In this document: positions 8,901 to 16,255 of the stretch, one piece after another | Position numbering within the stretch: the first letter of the stretch is position 1 | How the letters are laid out: every line of letters begins with the position of its first letter | DNA from: Microbacterium sp. T2.11-28 | Lineage (GTDB): Bacteria > Actinomycetota > Actinomycetes > Actinomycetales > Microbacteriaceae | Direction: 5' to 3' | Assembly (NCBI RefSeq): GCF_950097975.1 | Contig: NZ_CATNHF010000001.1 | Span: forward strand, 735,445 to 799,444 | Length of the DNA stretch: 64,000 nucleotides | Position numbers and translations under genes: made by a program | Notes under the pieces: model-generated | Seen by the model: only the letters and a program-made list of their open reading frames with translations | Databases searched by the model: none | What the model was told of the DNA's origin: nothing

Positions 8901-9659
8901 CGCGGCATCGCGCTCGAGGTCGGACGCGACATCGGCGAACGTCGAGACGATGAGCCTCGGGAGCACCGTGAAGGTGGGGATGTGCGCGGTCAGCGCCCGG
9001 AGGTGGTCGATCACGGGCTGCGGCTTGAACACGCCGTCGTCGTGAGCGAGTGCGGCGAGCGCGCGGCCGTCGACCGCGATGCCGAAGTGGGTGCGGGCGG
9101 CGGCGACCAGCTCGGGGTTGATGCCGAACTCGCCGTGGAGCTTGAGATCGAAGTCGGTGTGGTGGCGGCGGATCGCGAGCGGCCGCAGCAGCACCGGCGC
9201 GGTGTAGGCGACGCCTCCGATGCGCCACGACGCGATGCCGACCGCGAGGTGGACAGTGTCCAGTCCGCGCGCCGTGCGCAGCTCCACGTCCTTGGCGGCG
9301 ATGCGCTCGGCGGCCAGCCGCGCCGTGCGCAGGGCCACCTCGTCGCGGAACAGGTTCGACAGCAGGGTGGAGCGCCCCGTGATGAACTGGGGCAGGCTCC
9401 CGGGGTGGGCCTTGGTGATGTCGATGCCCGCGTCGCCGTCGTCGCTGTAGTGGAGCAGGGTCGAGCGGCCCCCCAGCTGCGCGGCCTCCTCGCGGAGGCG
9501 GTTGCGAGCGGGGTCGGCGACGTGCGCCACCTCGACGCCGGGCTCCGCCACCTGGAGCGTCCCGGGGGTCGCGGAGGTCACCGTATCCTCGTGCTCGGTG
9601 TCTTCTGCACCTCGCACGGCGCCACCATCTCCTCGCCACACACGAGTCACCTTAGGCAC
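5913..9659 (-). CDS. Helicase-nuclease-like protein with eroded catalytic motifs
   Basis: The 1248-aa protein has the layout of actinobacterial SF1-type AAA/helicases that end in a restriction-endonuclease-like domain of the MTES_1575 type. The motifs depart from active relatives. The P-loop near residue 321 is LPGTGGTQT, with Gly where Lys binds phosphate. The Walker B region near 840 reads VVIVADAAAACL instead of a DEAS-type motif. Motif III is GDPVTQKPTPF near 868. Motif VI is largely kept as TVGMTRARR near 1080. In the C-terminal nuclease region KAVVAVSDPETT stands where an acidic ExK/ExD core is expected. A second IAIVDEAQEA segment lies near 783. The frame is intact, so it is maintained. 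The annotated start is GTG; another GTG at 9581, with GAGGAT upstream and giving VTSATPGTLQ, is an equally good start. DNA binding without ATP hydrolysis is a reasonable inference. Confidence 0.75.
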   Translation of the reverse strand: MPKVTRVWRGDGGAVRGAEDTEHEDTVTSATPGTLQVAEPGVEVAHVADPARNRLREEAAQLGGRSTLLHYSDDGDAGIDITKAHPGSLPQFITGRSTLLSNLFRDEVALRTARLAAERIAAKDVELRTARGLDTVHLAVGIASWRIGGVAYTAPVLLRPLAIRRHHTDFDLKLHGEFGINPELVAAARTHFGIAVDGRALAALAHDDGVFKPQPVIDHLRALTAHIPTFTVLPRLIVSTFADVASDLERDAARLDHPVLDALAGHDAERESLSLVRALPPLVGADDRSPASDRLLLDADAEQEAVLARIVAGQSLAVHTLPGTGGTQTVINAVGELVRAGKRVLVVSTRRSTLDGVRHRLAGIGLPGLAVTPRHLHRDLIRAIARNEKAVAPKMADVDDALVRLRTVLRDYRGALTQRHANLGVSPLEALRTLAVIAARSPQPSATTRFDLTTLQRLSTRRAEAAAALADAARLGEFRFGPNDSPWYGVSFATTEAARSAHTLAGRLHRVDVPGILERGYELIAQTRMRPFGTIAEMGAYVRLLQGIRASLDRFSVTVFERPLGELIQAHGNRRDAPTMSSANRRRLRRLSREYVRPGMHIGDMHESLVRVQQQRTQWQRLVDAGVTPEIPLGLDDVATAWQRVNADLATLDAALGRSEPLASLPIPQLLRTLSGLAAESDVFDNLVERATLRDQLAELGLEGLLTELSVRHVPEEDVAAEFEFTWWQSALEAMLRSDRALLGANTSVVDRLERDFRLVDEAHASFAGPLLAAELATRWKIAIVDEAQEATALKAALRAGTATAAELVAAAPTLLRTLAPVWIASPYDVPAIPDRPEFDVVIVADAAAACLAEVAPALRRARQVVLFGDPVTQKPTPFQIAAGRSDDLDGDELPFDDTSVFERLAELVPVETLTRSYRAGGEDLAELVNDAFYGGELVSLPWAGSYLGRGSLSVDYVEGGTGTPDPETGAVESPDAEVARVVTLVVEHAVNRPSESLMVVTASPRHAERVRAAVASAFAGRSDVADFVGRETAEPFAVLSLDESVAESRDRVVFSLGFGLTKHGRVLSDFGELSGPDGERLLTVGMTRARRSMVIVSSIRPSSFDEGRLESGAATLMSILNGIAARAREARLEDLADPLTLILAQHLRRLGIAVDVDYRGLLPLVAQHHGKAVVAVSDPETTGESLRESLRLGPQTLRRLGWHYVRVHAFDLYSDPAGVAGRIAAILGVEPETPTADTETQPLDVGE

Positions 9660-9816
9660 CGCGCCCGGTCGTTCCCTGTATCCGCCGCCGAGTTTCGCGG
9701 GATCGACGGGCTCCGCCGGCCCCCGCGGCTCCTCCCCACCCCGCCGCAGGCCGGTCGCGTCTCCCCAGACGGCGCCGGGATCCCGCCGCCCGGCCGGCGA
9801 CCACCATCATGGAGCC

Positions 9817-10356
9817 ATGACCTCCGCAGCGTTCCACGTGCATCCCACTCCTCTCGGACCGGTCCTCCTCGTCGTCACCGACCGGGGACTCGTGAGCCTC
9901 GACGTGCTCGACGGTCCGCACGACGATGCGCTCGAGCGCGTGAGCCTGGCCCTTCGGACGGTGCCCGAACAGGACGCGGCAGCCGCTGCGGAGATCGCGG
10001 CACAGCTCGACGCCTACTTCGCCGGCACCCGCACCCGCTTCGACCTGCCCCTGGACTGGCGGCTCGTCCAGAGATTCGTCCGCGACGCCCTCGAGGCCGT
10101 GTGCGAGATCCCCTACGGCGAGACCGCGTCCTACGGCGAGGTCGCGATCGCCGCGGGCTCCCCCGGCGCGCATCGGGCGGTGGGCTCGGCGTGCGCGCGC
10201 ACGCCCGTCTCGATCATCGTGCCGGCGCACCGCGTCGTGCGCTCCGACGGATCGATCGGCGAGTACGGCGGCCGACCGGAGCACAAGCGCTTCCTCCTCG
10301 ACCTGGAAAGCCGGGTGGCACGGGCACGGGCCGAGGAGGGGAACGCCGGCGCGTAG
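9817..10356 (+). CDS. Alkyltransferase-like protein (Ogt/MGMT fold, catalytic Cys replaced by Ala)
   Basis: The 179-aa protein aligns over its whole length with O6-methylguanine-DNA methyltransferases, including the N-terminal subdomain and the helix-turn-helix with PYGETASYGEVA near residue 101. The active-site motif, normally PCHRV, reads PAHRVVRSDGSIGEYGG (PAHRV at about 138-142), so the methyl-accepting cysteine is missing. Alkyltransferase-like (ATL) proteins with Trp or Ala at this place bind O6-alkylguanine and hand the lesion to nucleotide excision repair. That role is inferred here. It is divergent from the helicase-like gene. A CATCAT hexamer ends 6 nt before the ATG. Confidence 0.88.
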   Translation: MTSAAFHVHPTPLGPVLLVVTDRGLVSLDVLDGPHDDALERVSLALRTVPEQDAAAAAEIAAQLDAYFAGTRTRFDLPLDWRLVQRFVRDALEAVCEIPYGETASYGEVAIAAGSPGAHRAVGSACARTPVSIIVPAHRVVRSDGSIGEYGGRPEHKRFLLDLESRVARARAEEGNAGA

Positions 10357-10368
10357 GCCGCCGGCACC

Positions 10369-10414
10369 GGGACGGCCCCGGCTCCGCGGTCATCCGCGAG
10401 GCCGGGGCCGTCCC
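10369..10414. terminator. Bidirectional terminator hairpin
   Basis: A perfect 14-bp inverted repeat (10369-10382 with 10401-10414) lies between the convergent alkyltransferase-like and actP genes. No long T tract follows. Confidence 0.7.
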
Positions 10415-10442
10415 ATGGAAAGGGTCCGTCAGACCCGATCCG

Positions 10443-12089
10443 TCAGTGCGAGGTCGCCTTCTCGGCGCCGTGACCGGTCAGGGAGCGGACCTCCATCTCG
10501 GCCGCCTTCACCGGGTCCTCGCTGCGCCGCGAGGTGACCGATCCGAGCCAGCCCAGGAAGAAGCCGAGCGGGATCGAGACGATGCCCGGGTTGTTGAGCG
10601 GCCAGATGGCGGTGCCGACGTTCTTGAACACGCTGGTCTCCGTGCCCCAGAACACCGGCGAGAGCACGATGAGGATGATCGCGGCGGCGAGACCGCCGTA
10701 CATGCTCCACACCGCGCCGCGCGTCGTGAACCGGCGCCAGAACAGCGAGTACAGGATGGTCGGGAGGTTGGCGGACGCGGCCACGGCGAACGCGAGCGCC
10801 ACCAGGAACGCCACGTTCTGCCCCTGCACGCCGATGCCGCCCAGGATGGCCAGCACGCCGATCACGATCACCGTGCGCCGGGCCACCTTGACCTCGCCGT
10901 CGGGCGGGACGTTCCCCTTCTTCACGACGTTGGCGTAGATGTCGTGCGCGAACGACGCCGCCGCCGTGATGGTGAGTCCCGCCACGACCGCGAGGATCGT
11001 CGCGAAGGCCACCGCGGAGATGAAGCCGAGGAGGATCGGGCCGCCGAGCTCGAGCGCCAGCAGCGGCGCCGCGGAGTTGACCCCGCCGGGGGCGGCGGCG
11101 ATCCGCTCGGGACCGACGAGAGCGCCCGCGCCGTAGCCGAGCACCAGCGTCAGCAGGTAGAACAGGCCGATCAGCCAGATCGCCCAGACCACCGACCGCC
11201 GCGCCTCCTTGGCCGTCGGGACCGTGTAGAAGCGCATCAGCACGTGGGGAAGGCCCGCCGTGCCGAGCACCAGGGCGATCGCCAGCGAGATGAAGTCCCA
11301 CGGGTTCTTGCCGTACTGCAGCCCCGGTCCGAGGATGGCCTCGCCCTGGGGAGACGCGGCGACGGCCGCCTCGAGCAGCGTGTTGAGGTTGAACCCGTTG
11401 ATGGCGAGCACCCAGATGGTCATGACGATCGCGCCGCCGATGAGGAGGAACGCCTTCACGATCTGCACCCAGGTCGTGCCCTTCATGCCGCCGACCAGCA
11501 CGTAGACGATCATGAGCAGGCCGACGACGGCCACGACGATCGACTGGCCCAGCTGCTCGGTGATACCCAGCAGCAGCGACACGAGACCGCCGGCACCGGC
11601 CATCTGCGCCAGCAGGTAGAAGAAGCAGACGGCCAGCGTGGTGATGGCCGCCGCCATGCGCACCGGAGCCTGCTTGAGCCGGAACGACAGCACGTCGGCC
11701 ATCGTGAACTTCCCGGTGTTGCGCATGAGCTCGGCGACCAGCAGCAGGGCGACCAGCCACGCCACGAGGAAGCCGATCGAGTAGAGGAACCCGTCGTAGC
11801 CGTTGATGGCGATGGCTCCGCAGATGCCGAGGAACGACGCCGCGGACAGGTAGTCGCCCGCGATCGCGAACCCGTTCTGCGGGCCGGTGAACGAGCGCCC
11901 GGCGGCGTAGTAGTCGGCGGCCGTCTTGTTGTTGCGGCTCGCACGGATGACGATGAACAGCGTCACCGCCACGAACGCACCGAAGATCGAGATGTTCAGG
12001 ATCGGATTGTTGTCGACCGTGGTCCCGGCGGCCTCGATCGCCGCCCCCACCTGCTCCCACCACGGTCCCTGCGCCTGCCGGGCGGTCAT
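10443..12089 (-). CDS. actP: Sodium:solute symporter, ActP/MctC-type acetate permease
   Basis: The 548-aa SSS-family protein has about 13 hydrophobic segments. It carries the family signatures ADYYAAGRSFTGPQNGFAIA near residue 58 and GDYLSAASFLGICG near residue 78. It should import acetate or other short monocarboxylates with a cation. The start is the ATG at 12089, which overlaps the stop of the DUF485 gene as ATGA. This pair, DUF485 then actP, is the classic yjcH-actP arrangement. A divergent RamA-like regulator stands upstream. Confidence 0.93.
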   Translation of the reverse strand: MTARQAQGPWWEQVGAAIEAAGTTVDNNPILNISIFGAFVAVTLFIVIRASRNNKTAADYYAAGRSFTGPQNGFAIAGDYLSAASFLGICGAIAINGYDGFLYSIGFLVAWLVALLLVAELMRNTGKFTMADVLSFRLKQAPVRMAAAITTLAVCFFYLLAQMAGAGGLVSLLLGITEQLGQSIVVAVVGLLMIVYVLVGGMKGTTWVQIVKAFLLIGGAIVMTIWVLAINGFNLNTLLEAAVAASPQGEAILGPGLQYGKNPWDFISLAIALVLGTAGLPHVLMRFYTVPTAKEARRSVVWAIWLIGLFYLLTLVLGYGAGALVGPERIAAAPGGVNSAAPLLALELGGPILLGFISAVAFATILAVVAGLTITAAASFAHDIYANVVKKGNVPPDGEVKVARRTVIVIGVLAILGGIGVQGQNVAFLVALAFAVAASANLPTILYSLFWRRFTTRGAVWSMYGGLAAAIILIVLSPVFWGTETSVFKNVGTAIWPLNNPGIVSIPLGFFLGWLGSVTSRRSEDPVKAAEMEVRSLTGHGAEKATSH

Positions 12090-12442
12090 GCGCCGGCCTC
12101 CCGGCTCTCGAGGTCGGCACGGATCTCCGCCGACACGGGGTCGAGCCGGTGATTGGCGTACCAGACGTACCACATCGTGATGCCGAAGGTGGTGACGAAC
12201 TGACCGAGACCCATGAGCAGGCCGATCGTGATGTCACCCGTGACCCGCGTCGACATGAACTCCGTCGCGAACGACGACAGGAGCACGTAGGCGAAGTACC
12301 AGACGAGGAAGACGATCGTCAGCGGCCAGACGAAGCTGCGGTGCCGCTTCTTGAGCTCTCGGAAGGTCGGGGAGTCCTCGACGGCGACGTAGTCGATCGT
12401 CCCTGCCGGTGTGGGGGGCGGTGATGCGGATGGTGCGGACAT
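12086..12442 (-). CDS. DUF485 membrane protein (YjcH-like partner of ActP)
   Basis: The 118-aa protein has a disordered Pro-rich N-terminus, FRELKKRHRSFVWPLTIVFL, and two transmembrane segments (about residues 40-60 and 73-95), as in DUF485/YjcH proteins encoded directly before acetate permeases. The role of DUF485 is not established, but co-transcription with the permease is almost universal. I chose the ATG at 12442, which has AGGAG 8 nt upstream. The frame extends 11 codons further but without a ribosome site. It is translationally coupled to actP by a 4-bp overlap. Confidence 0.9.
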   Translation of the reverse strand: MSAPSASPPPTPAGTIDYVAVEDSPTFRELKKRHRSFVWPLTIVFLVWYFAYVLLSSFATEFMSTRVTGDITIGLLMGLGQFVTTFGITMWYVWYANHRLDPVSAEIRADLESREAGA

Positions 12443-12576
12443 GCGATGGCTCCTATCCTTCTGAGCCGTCGTCATCGACGGCTGCTGCGCCGGTCTCCGG
12501 TGACCGCCGCGGTGGTATCGTCGACCCTACGAAAACGGATGACGCAGCCGTCACCCCCGGAAGTAGGTACACCGCG

Positions 12577-13431
12577 ATGGCATTGTCCGGCCTCGCCTCC
12601 GACGCCGACCTGATGGCGCATGCCATCGGCGACCTCGCCACCCGCACCGGCCTTCCCGTCGCCTTCGGCGGCTACGAGCGCGAGGAGGCCGTCGAGGTCA
12701 CCTCCGTCGTCGGCAACCGCACCGCGCACCTGGCGGGCCTCGTCGTGCGGGCCAGCCGCGGGCTCGGCGGGCGCGCGATGGTCGAGAAGCGCCCGCGCCT
12801 GGCGCTGGACTACAAGACGTCGCGCCACATCACGCACGACTACGACCGGGTGATCCTCGGCGAGGGGATCTCGACGCTGTTCGCGGTGCCGGTGCTCGTC
12901 TCGGGCGTGACACGGGGCATCCTCTACTGCGGCTCGTGGAACCAGCTCCCGTTCGGCGAGAACGTGGCCCGCAACGCGGTGGCCGTCGCCAATGACCTCG
13001 CCACCGAGCTGCGCGTCCGCGAAGAGGTGCAGCGCCGGCTGTCTCAGCTCCCGCAGCCCGAGTCGGCTCCGCTGATCGCCCCCGCGGCGCGGGAGCAGCT
13101 GCGCGAGTCCTACGCCGAGCTGCGCTCGATCGCCGCGGAGATCACCGACGCGGGGCTGCGCGAGCGCATCGCGGGCCTGGAGAGCCGACTGGCCGCCCTG
13201 TCCCGCGAGGACGCCGACCCGCACGACCACCTGGACGTGCGGCTGTCCCCCCGCGAGACCGACGTGCTGGCGTGCGCGGCGCTGGGTGCCACCAACAGCG
13301 AGATCGCGGCCACGCTGCAGCTGCGCGAGGGGACGGTCAAGTCCTACCTGCAGTCGGCGATGTCCAAGCTCGACGCCTCCACCCGTCATGCGGCGGTCGC
13401 CAAGGCGCGGCGCGCCGGCATCCTGCCCTGA
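12577..13431 (+). CDS. GAF-LuxR transcriptional regulator, RamA-like
   Basis: This 284-aa regulator has an N-terminal GAF-like sensory region (about 20-150), a helical linker, and a C-terminal LuxR helix-turn-helix. The latter starts at LSPRETDVLACAALGATNSE near residue 224 and runs into GTVKSYLQSAMSKLDASTRH. The size and layout match RamA of Corynebacterium glutamicum, a LuxR-type regulator of acetate metabolism. Its position, divergent from the DUF485/ActP pair, supports control of acetate uptake. That is inference from architecture and context. The ATG at 12577 is chosen because upstream codons are unlike the family. Confidence 0.82.
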   Translation: MALSGLASDADLMAHAIGDLATRTGLPVAFGGYEREEAVEVTSVVGNRTAHLAGLVVRASRGLGGRAMVEKRPRLALDYKTSRHITHDYDRVILGEGISTLFAVPVLVSGVTRGILYCGSWNQLPFGENVARNAVAVANDLATELRVREEVQRRLSQLPQPESAPLIAPAAREQLRESYAELRSIAAEITDAGLRERIAGLESRLAALSREDADPHDHLDVRLSPRETDVLACAALGATNSEIAATLQLREGTVKSYLQSAMSKLDASTRHAAVAKARRAGILP

Positions 13432-13515
13432 GCGGCCACGACGGACCGACCGGCCACGACGGACGCCCGCGGCATCGCCTCGACTCCCGAGGTGTCGCGC
13501 ACCGGCGGCGCTGAC

Positions 13516-13521
13516 TAGGCT
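13516..13521 (+). promoter_or_regulatory. -10 box of lsr2 (leaderless)
   Basis: TAGGCT ends 6 nt before the ATG at 13528. Confidence 0.5.
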
Positions 13522-13527
13522 CGGTCC

Positions 13528-13905
13528 ATGGCTCGCAGAATCGTGCATCAGCTCGTCGACGATCTCGACGGCACCGTCCTGGAGGTCGGCGCCGGGGAGA
13601 CGGTGCTCTTCTCGCTCGACGGCGTCGCGTACGAGATCGACCTCACCGATGAGAACGCGGCCGCGCTGCGCGACGCGTTCGCGCCCTACATCGCGGCGGC
13701 GCGATCGGTCTCCGCTCGCACGGGGGCATCGCGCGCGAGCACCGGCACCCGCTCCGCGGCCGCGCGCGGCACGCGCACCCAGCGCCGCGCAGGCCAGCGC
13801 GACTACGGCCCGGTGCGGGAGTGGGCGGCGAAGAACGGCTACACGCTCTCCGAGCGCGGGCGCGTGCCGGCCGCCGTGCTCGAGGCGTTCGACGCCGCGC
13901 ACTGA
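13528..13905 (+). CDS. lsr2: Lsr2 nucleoid-associated protein
   Basis: Lsr2 is the actinobacterial H-NS analogue that bridges AT-rich DNA and silences acquired genes. The 125-aa product has the N-terminal dimerisation domain starting MARRIVHQLVDDLDGT, with YEIDLTDENAAALRDAF. A basic linker follows, and then the DNA-binding domain REWAAKNGYTLSERGRVPA, whose RGR (about residues 109-111) is the AT-hook-like minor-groove motif. Length is slightly above the usual 110-115 because of the linker. It is flanked by unrelated genes and appears to have its own leaderless promoter. Confidence 0.95.
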   Translation: MARRIVHQLVDDLDGTVLEVGAGETVLFSLDGVAYEIDLTDENAAALRDAFAPYIAAARSVSARTGASRASTGTRSAAARGTRTQRRAGQRDYGPVREWAAKNGYTLSERGRVPAAVLEAFDAAH

Positions 13906-13948
13906 CCGCACGCCTGTCAAGGCCCTCGGCGTCGTGACACGCGCGCCG

Positions 13949-13954
13949 TAGCGT
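13949..13954 (+). promoter_or_regulatory. -10 box of the flavodoxin-like gene (leaderless)
   Basis: TAGCGT ends 6 nt before the ATG at 13961. Confidence 0.5.
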
Positions 13955-13960
13955 CGGCGC

Positions 13961-14572
13961 ATGACAGCGCTCACCGCCCTCGCCCTCAACTGCACCCTCA
14001 AGCCGTCGCCCGCCGATTCGAGCACCGATCTGCTGCTCTCCCAGGTGATGACCGAGCTCGGCACCCACGACGTCACCGGGACGACGGTGCGGGTGGTGGA
14101 CTTCGACGTGCGGCCCGGCGTCGAGACGGACATGGGCGACGGAGACGAGTGGCCGAAGATCCGCGAGCTCGTCCTGGCCGCGGACATCGTCGTGATCGGC
14201 ACGCCGATCTGGATGGGCCACATGTCGAGCATCGCCCAGCGGGTGCTCGAGCGGCTGGACGCCGAGCTCTCCGAGACCGACGAGCAGGGTCGCCCCATCC
14301 TCTTCGACAAGGTCGCCGCCGTGGCCGTGGTCGGCAACGAGGACGGCGCGCACCACGCCACCGCGGAGCTCTATCAGGGGCTCGTCGACGTCGGCTTCAC
14401 GGTCGCAGCCCAGGCCGCGACGTACTGGAACGGCGAGGCGATGCAGACGGTCGACTATCGCGAGCTCGACGAGACGCCCGAGGCCGTGGCCAATGCGACG
14501 GAGATCCTCGCGCGGACGAGCGCGCACCTGGCGCGCGCGCTCCGCGCGCAGCCGTACCCGGCCGCCGACTGA
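13961..14572 (+). CDS. Flavodoxin-like NAD(P)H-dependent oxidoreductase
   Basis: The 203-aa protein has the flavodoxin-like fold of NADPH-dependent FMN reductases. ALALNCTLKPSPADSSTDLL forms the phosphate loop near the N-terminus. ADIVVIGTPIWMGHMSSIAQ near residue 74 is the isoalloxazine-binding loop, and AVVGNEDGAHHATAELYQGL is a third conserved strand-helix. It probably binds FMN and reduces quinones or other small acceptors. No partner gene is adjacent. The transcript appears leaderless. Confidence 0.85.
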   Translation: MTALTALALNCTLKPSPADSSTDLLLSQVMTELGTHDVTGTTVRVVDFDVRPGVETDMGDGDEWPKIRELVLAADIVVIGTPIWMGHMSSIAQRVLERLDAELSETDEQGRPILFDKVAAVAVVGNEDGAHHATAELYQGLVDVGFTVAAQAATYWNGEAMQTVDYRELDETPEAVANATEILARTSAHLARALRAQPYPAAD

Positions 14573-14583
14573 GTCGGCTCGCC

Positions 14584-15369
14584 TCAGCTCTCGGTGCCCG
14601 GGTCGGGGGCGTTCGCGACGAACACATGGACCTCGTCGCCGACGACCGCGAACCGCACCGCCGTGACGTCGCCGAGAGCGGCCCGCGCGGTGGCGGACAG
14701 GTCGCTGTCGACGGTCGACACGTCGATCACCGCTTCGAAGCCCGGCGCCGAGCACGCGCCGCGCGTGCCGCGCGAGTCGAACTCGTCATTCCTGTCGGGC
14801 TGCAGCTCGACGAGGATGCACCGGCCCTGCTCGTAGTCCAGTGCGCCGGTCGACACGTGCATCCCCAGGAAGTCCTCGTAGCGCTGCGCCTCCGACTCGG
14901 GACTGAAGAAGACGGTGTTGGGCGGCGCATCGATGGGATGCAGGATCGCGTAGGGCTGCTCCGGGAGCGCCGCGACCCAGAGCGTGATCGGGACGGTCAC
15001 CGCGACGACGCCGACCGCGGTGAGCGCGCAGGCGGCGACGACGGTGCGCCAGGCACGCCGCCGCGGCGGCGGCGCGGTCGTGCCGTCGCTCCCGTCCGAG
15101 GGCAGCGCCTCGCCGGGCGCTGCGGCGGGCGCGTCGGCCGGAGACCCCGCCGCGGCGCTCGTGCGCGGCGCGTCGGGAGTCGTGGCGGCGGTCGTCGGCT
15201 CGGGCGCGGGGACTCCCGGCGGCGGATCGAGCACCCGACCTCTGACGCGCACGCGCTCCTCCAGCGCACGCAGGCGCGTCACGGCGTGGTGGTCCGCGGT
15301 GATGTCGGCGTCCGGCCCGTAGGCGCGACGCCGGAGCGCGGTGAGCTCGTCGTCGAGACTGTCCCCCAT
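14584..15369 (-). CDS. Single-span membrane protein, function unknown
   Basis: The 261-aa product has a charged N-terminal helix, a low-complexity Pro/Ala linker (about 48-103), one transmembrane segment (about 109-134) and an extracytoplasmic domain of about 125 residues with two cysteines that could form a disulfide. I do not recognise the external domain. The start at 15369 has GGAG 6 nt upstream. It converges with the flavodoxin-like gene, the stops being only about 11 nt apart. Confidence 0.7.
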   Translation of the reverse strand: MGDSLDDELTALRRRAYGPDADITADHHAVTRLRALEERVRVRGRVLDPPPGVPAPEPTTAATTPDAPRTSAAAGSPADAPAAAPGEALPSDGSDGTTAPPPRRRAWRTVVAACALTAVGVVAVTVPITLWVAALPEQPYAILHPIDAPPNTVFFSPESEAQRYEDFLGMHVSTGALDYEQGRCILVELQPDRNDEFDSRGTRGACSAPGFEAVIDVSTVDSDLSATARAALGDVTAVRFAVVGDEVHVFVANAPDPGTES

Positions 15370-15559
15370 GGCTCCACTCTGCCACGGCGCCCACCCGCGG
15401 TCACCGGGGTCGTCGCGATCCCGCGCGGCCCGCGCCGACGCCGCGCGCCGCTCCCCCACCGCGTTTCGCATTTCGGCTCAGCGCGCTTCGGCTGCGGGCC
15501 TCGCGGCTCCATAATGAAAGGGGTGCCGCATGGGCACCCGTCGAGTCGAGTGAGGTGGC

Positions 15560-15898
15560 ATGCCGTACCGCGATCAGGCGACGGTCGAGGGCTGGGTGGA
15601 CGAGTTCCGCCAGCAGGAGAACCTCGAGACCGCCGTGTCCGTCCTCGAGAAGGACTTCACCGCCGGTCCCGACTCCGGACTGGTCGTGGTCTCTCTGCGA
15701 ACCGCCTCCACCGTCACCTACATCCAGCCCGTGGTGCGCGACGGCGTTCCCACGTGGGTGGTGACCTTCGAGCCGCGCCACGATGGCTTCGATCTCGACA
15801 GCGACGGTGTCGCCGCCCTGTCGCACGACCTCGGCACGCTCGCCCGGCTCTGCGAGTTCCTCCAGCGGAAGACCGACGAGATCCTCTCGTCCCGCTGA
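15560..15898 (+). CDS. Conserved hypothetical protein
   Basis: The 112-aa soluble protein begins MPYRDQATVEGWVDEFRQQE and has alternating strands (GLVVVSLRTASTVTYIQPVV, VPTWVVTFEPR) and two helices, suggesting a small alpha/beta fold. No catalytic motif is visible and I do not recognise the family. GAGG lies 6-7 nt before the ATG. The 68 nt upstream contain CATAAT and a short GGTGCC/GGGCACC repeat. Confidence 0.65.
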   Translation: MPYRDQATVEGWVDEFRQQENLETAVSVLEKDFTAGPDSGLVVVSLRTASTVTYIQPVVRDGVPTWVVTFEPRHDGFDLDSDGVAALSHDLGTLARLCEFLQRKTDEILSSR

Positions 15899-15919
15899 GG
15901 GGTCCGACCGCCCGAGCGG

Positions 15920-16255
15920 TCAGAGGTAGGGAGCGACCGCTCCCGCGGTGAGTGCCAGTCCTCCCGCGACGACACCGCTGACGACGGCGGCACGACGGAG
16001 CGTGCGGGTGAGCCGGCGCGTCCGCGCGTCGGGCGGAGGCGTCGTCGGCACCGACAGGACGGCGCGCTGAGCCTCCTTCAGGGTGTCGTAGCGGCCCACG
16101 GGCGTCGAACGCCCGTCGAACGCGAGGAAGGAGCCGTCACGCCACTGCTCTACGTAGCCGAGGAACTCACCGGCGCGGGAGGCGACGTGGAAGCCGGACT
16201 CCACGTGCGCCCACGTGGCGCGGGCGGGGACGAGTTCGAGGACCGGGGCGCTCAT
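15920..16255 (-). CDS. Small membrane-anchored hypothetical protein
   Basis: The 111-aa protein has a soluble N-terminal part with VGRYDTLKEAQRAVLSVP, resembling a short domain often found in actinobacterial hypothetical proteins. Basic residues follow, and then a C-terminal hydrophobic segment (about 90-109), so it should be tail-anchored. It overlaps the preceding small-domain gene by 4 bp (ATGA) and is almost certainly in the same operon. Function is unknown. Confidence 0.7.
   Translation of the reverse strand: MSAPVLELVPARATWAHVESGFHVASRAGEFLGYVEQWRDGSFLAFDGRSTPVGRYDTLKEAQRAVLSVPTTPPPDARTRRLTRTLRRAAVVSGVVAGGLALTAGAVAPYL

Noticed and set aside
5796..12152. Open frame of over 2100 codons on the plus strand
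   Set aside because: It lies opposite the helicase-like and actP genes and crosses the ogt-like gene in a different frame. Its Arg/Gly/His-rich product has no motif. It is a by-product of very high GC content.
12553..12559. ACCCCCG as a RamA binding site
   Set aside because: It fits the loose RamA motif, but such short C runs are frequent at this GC content, so it has little weight.
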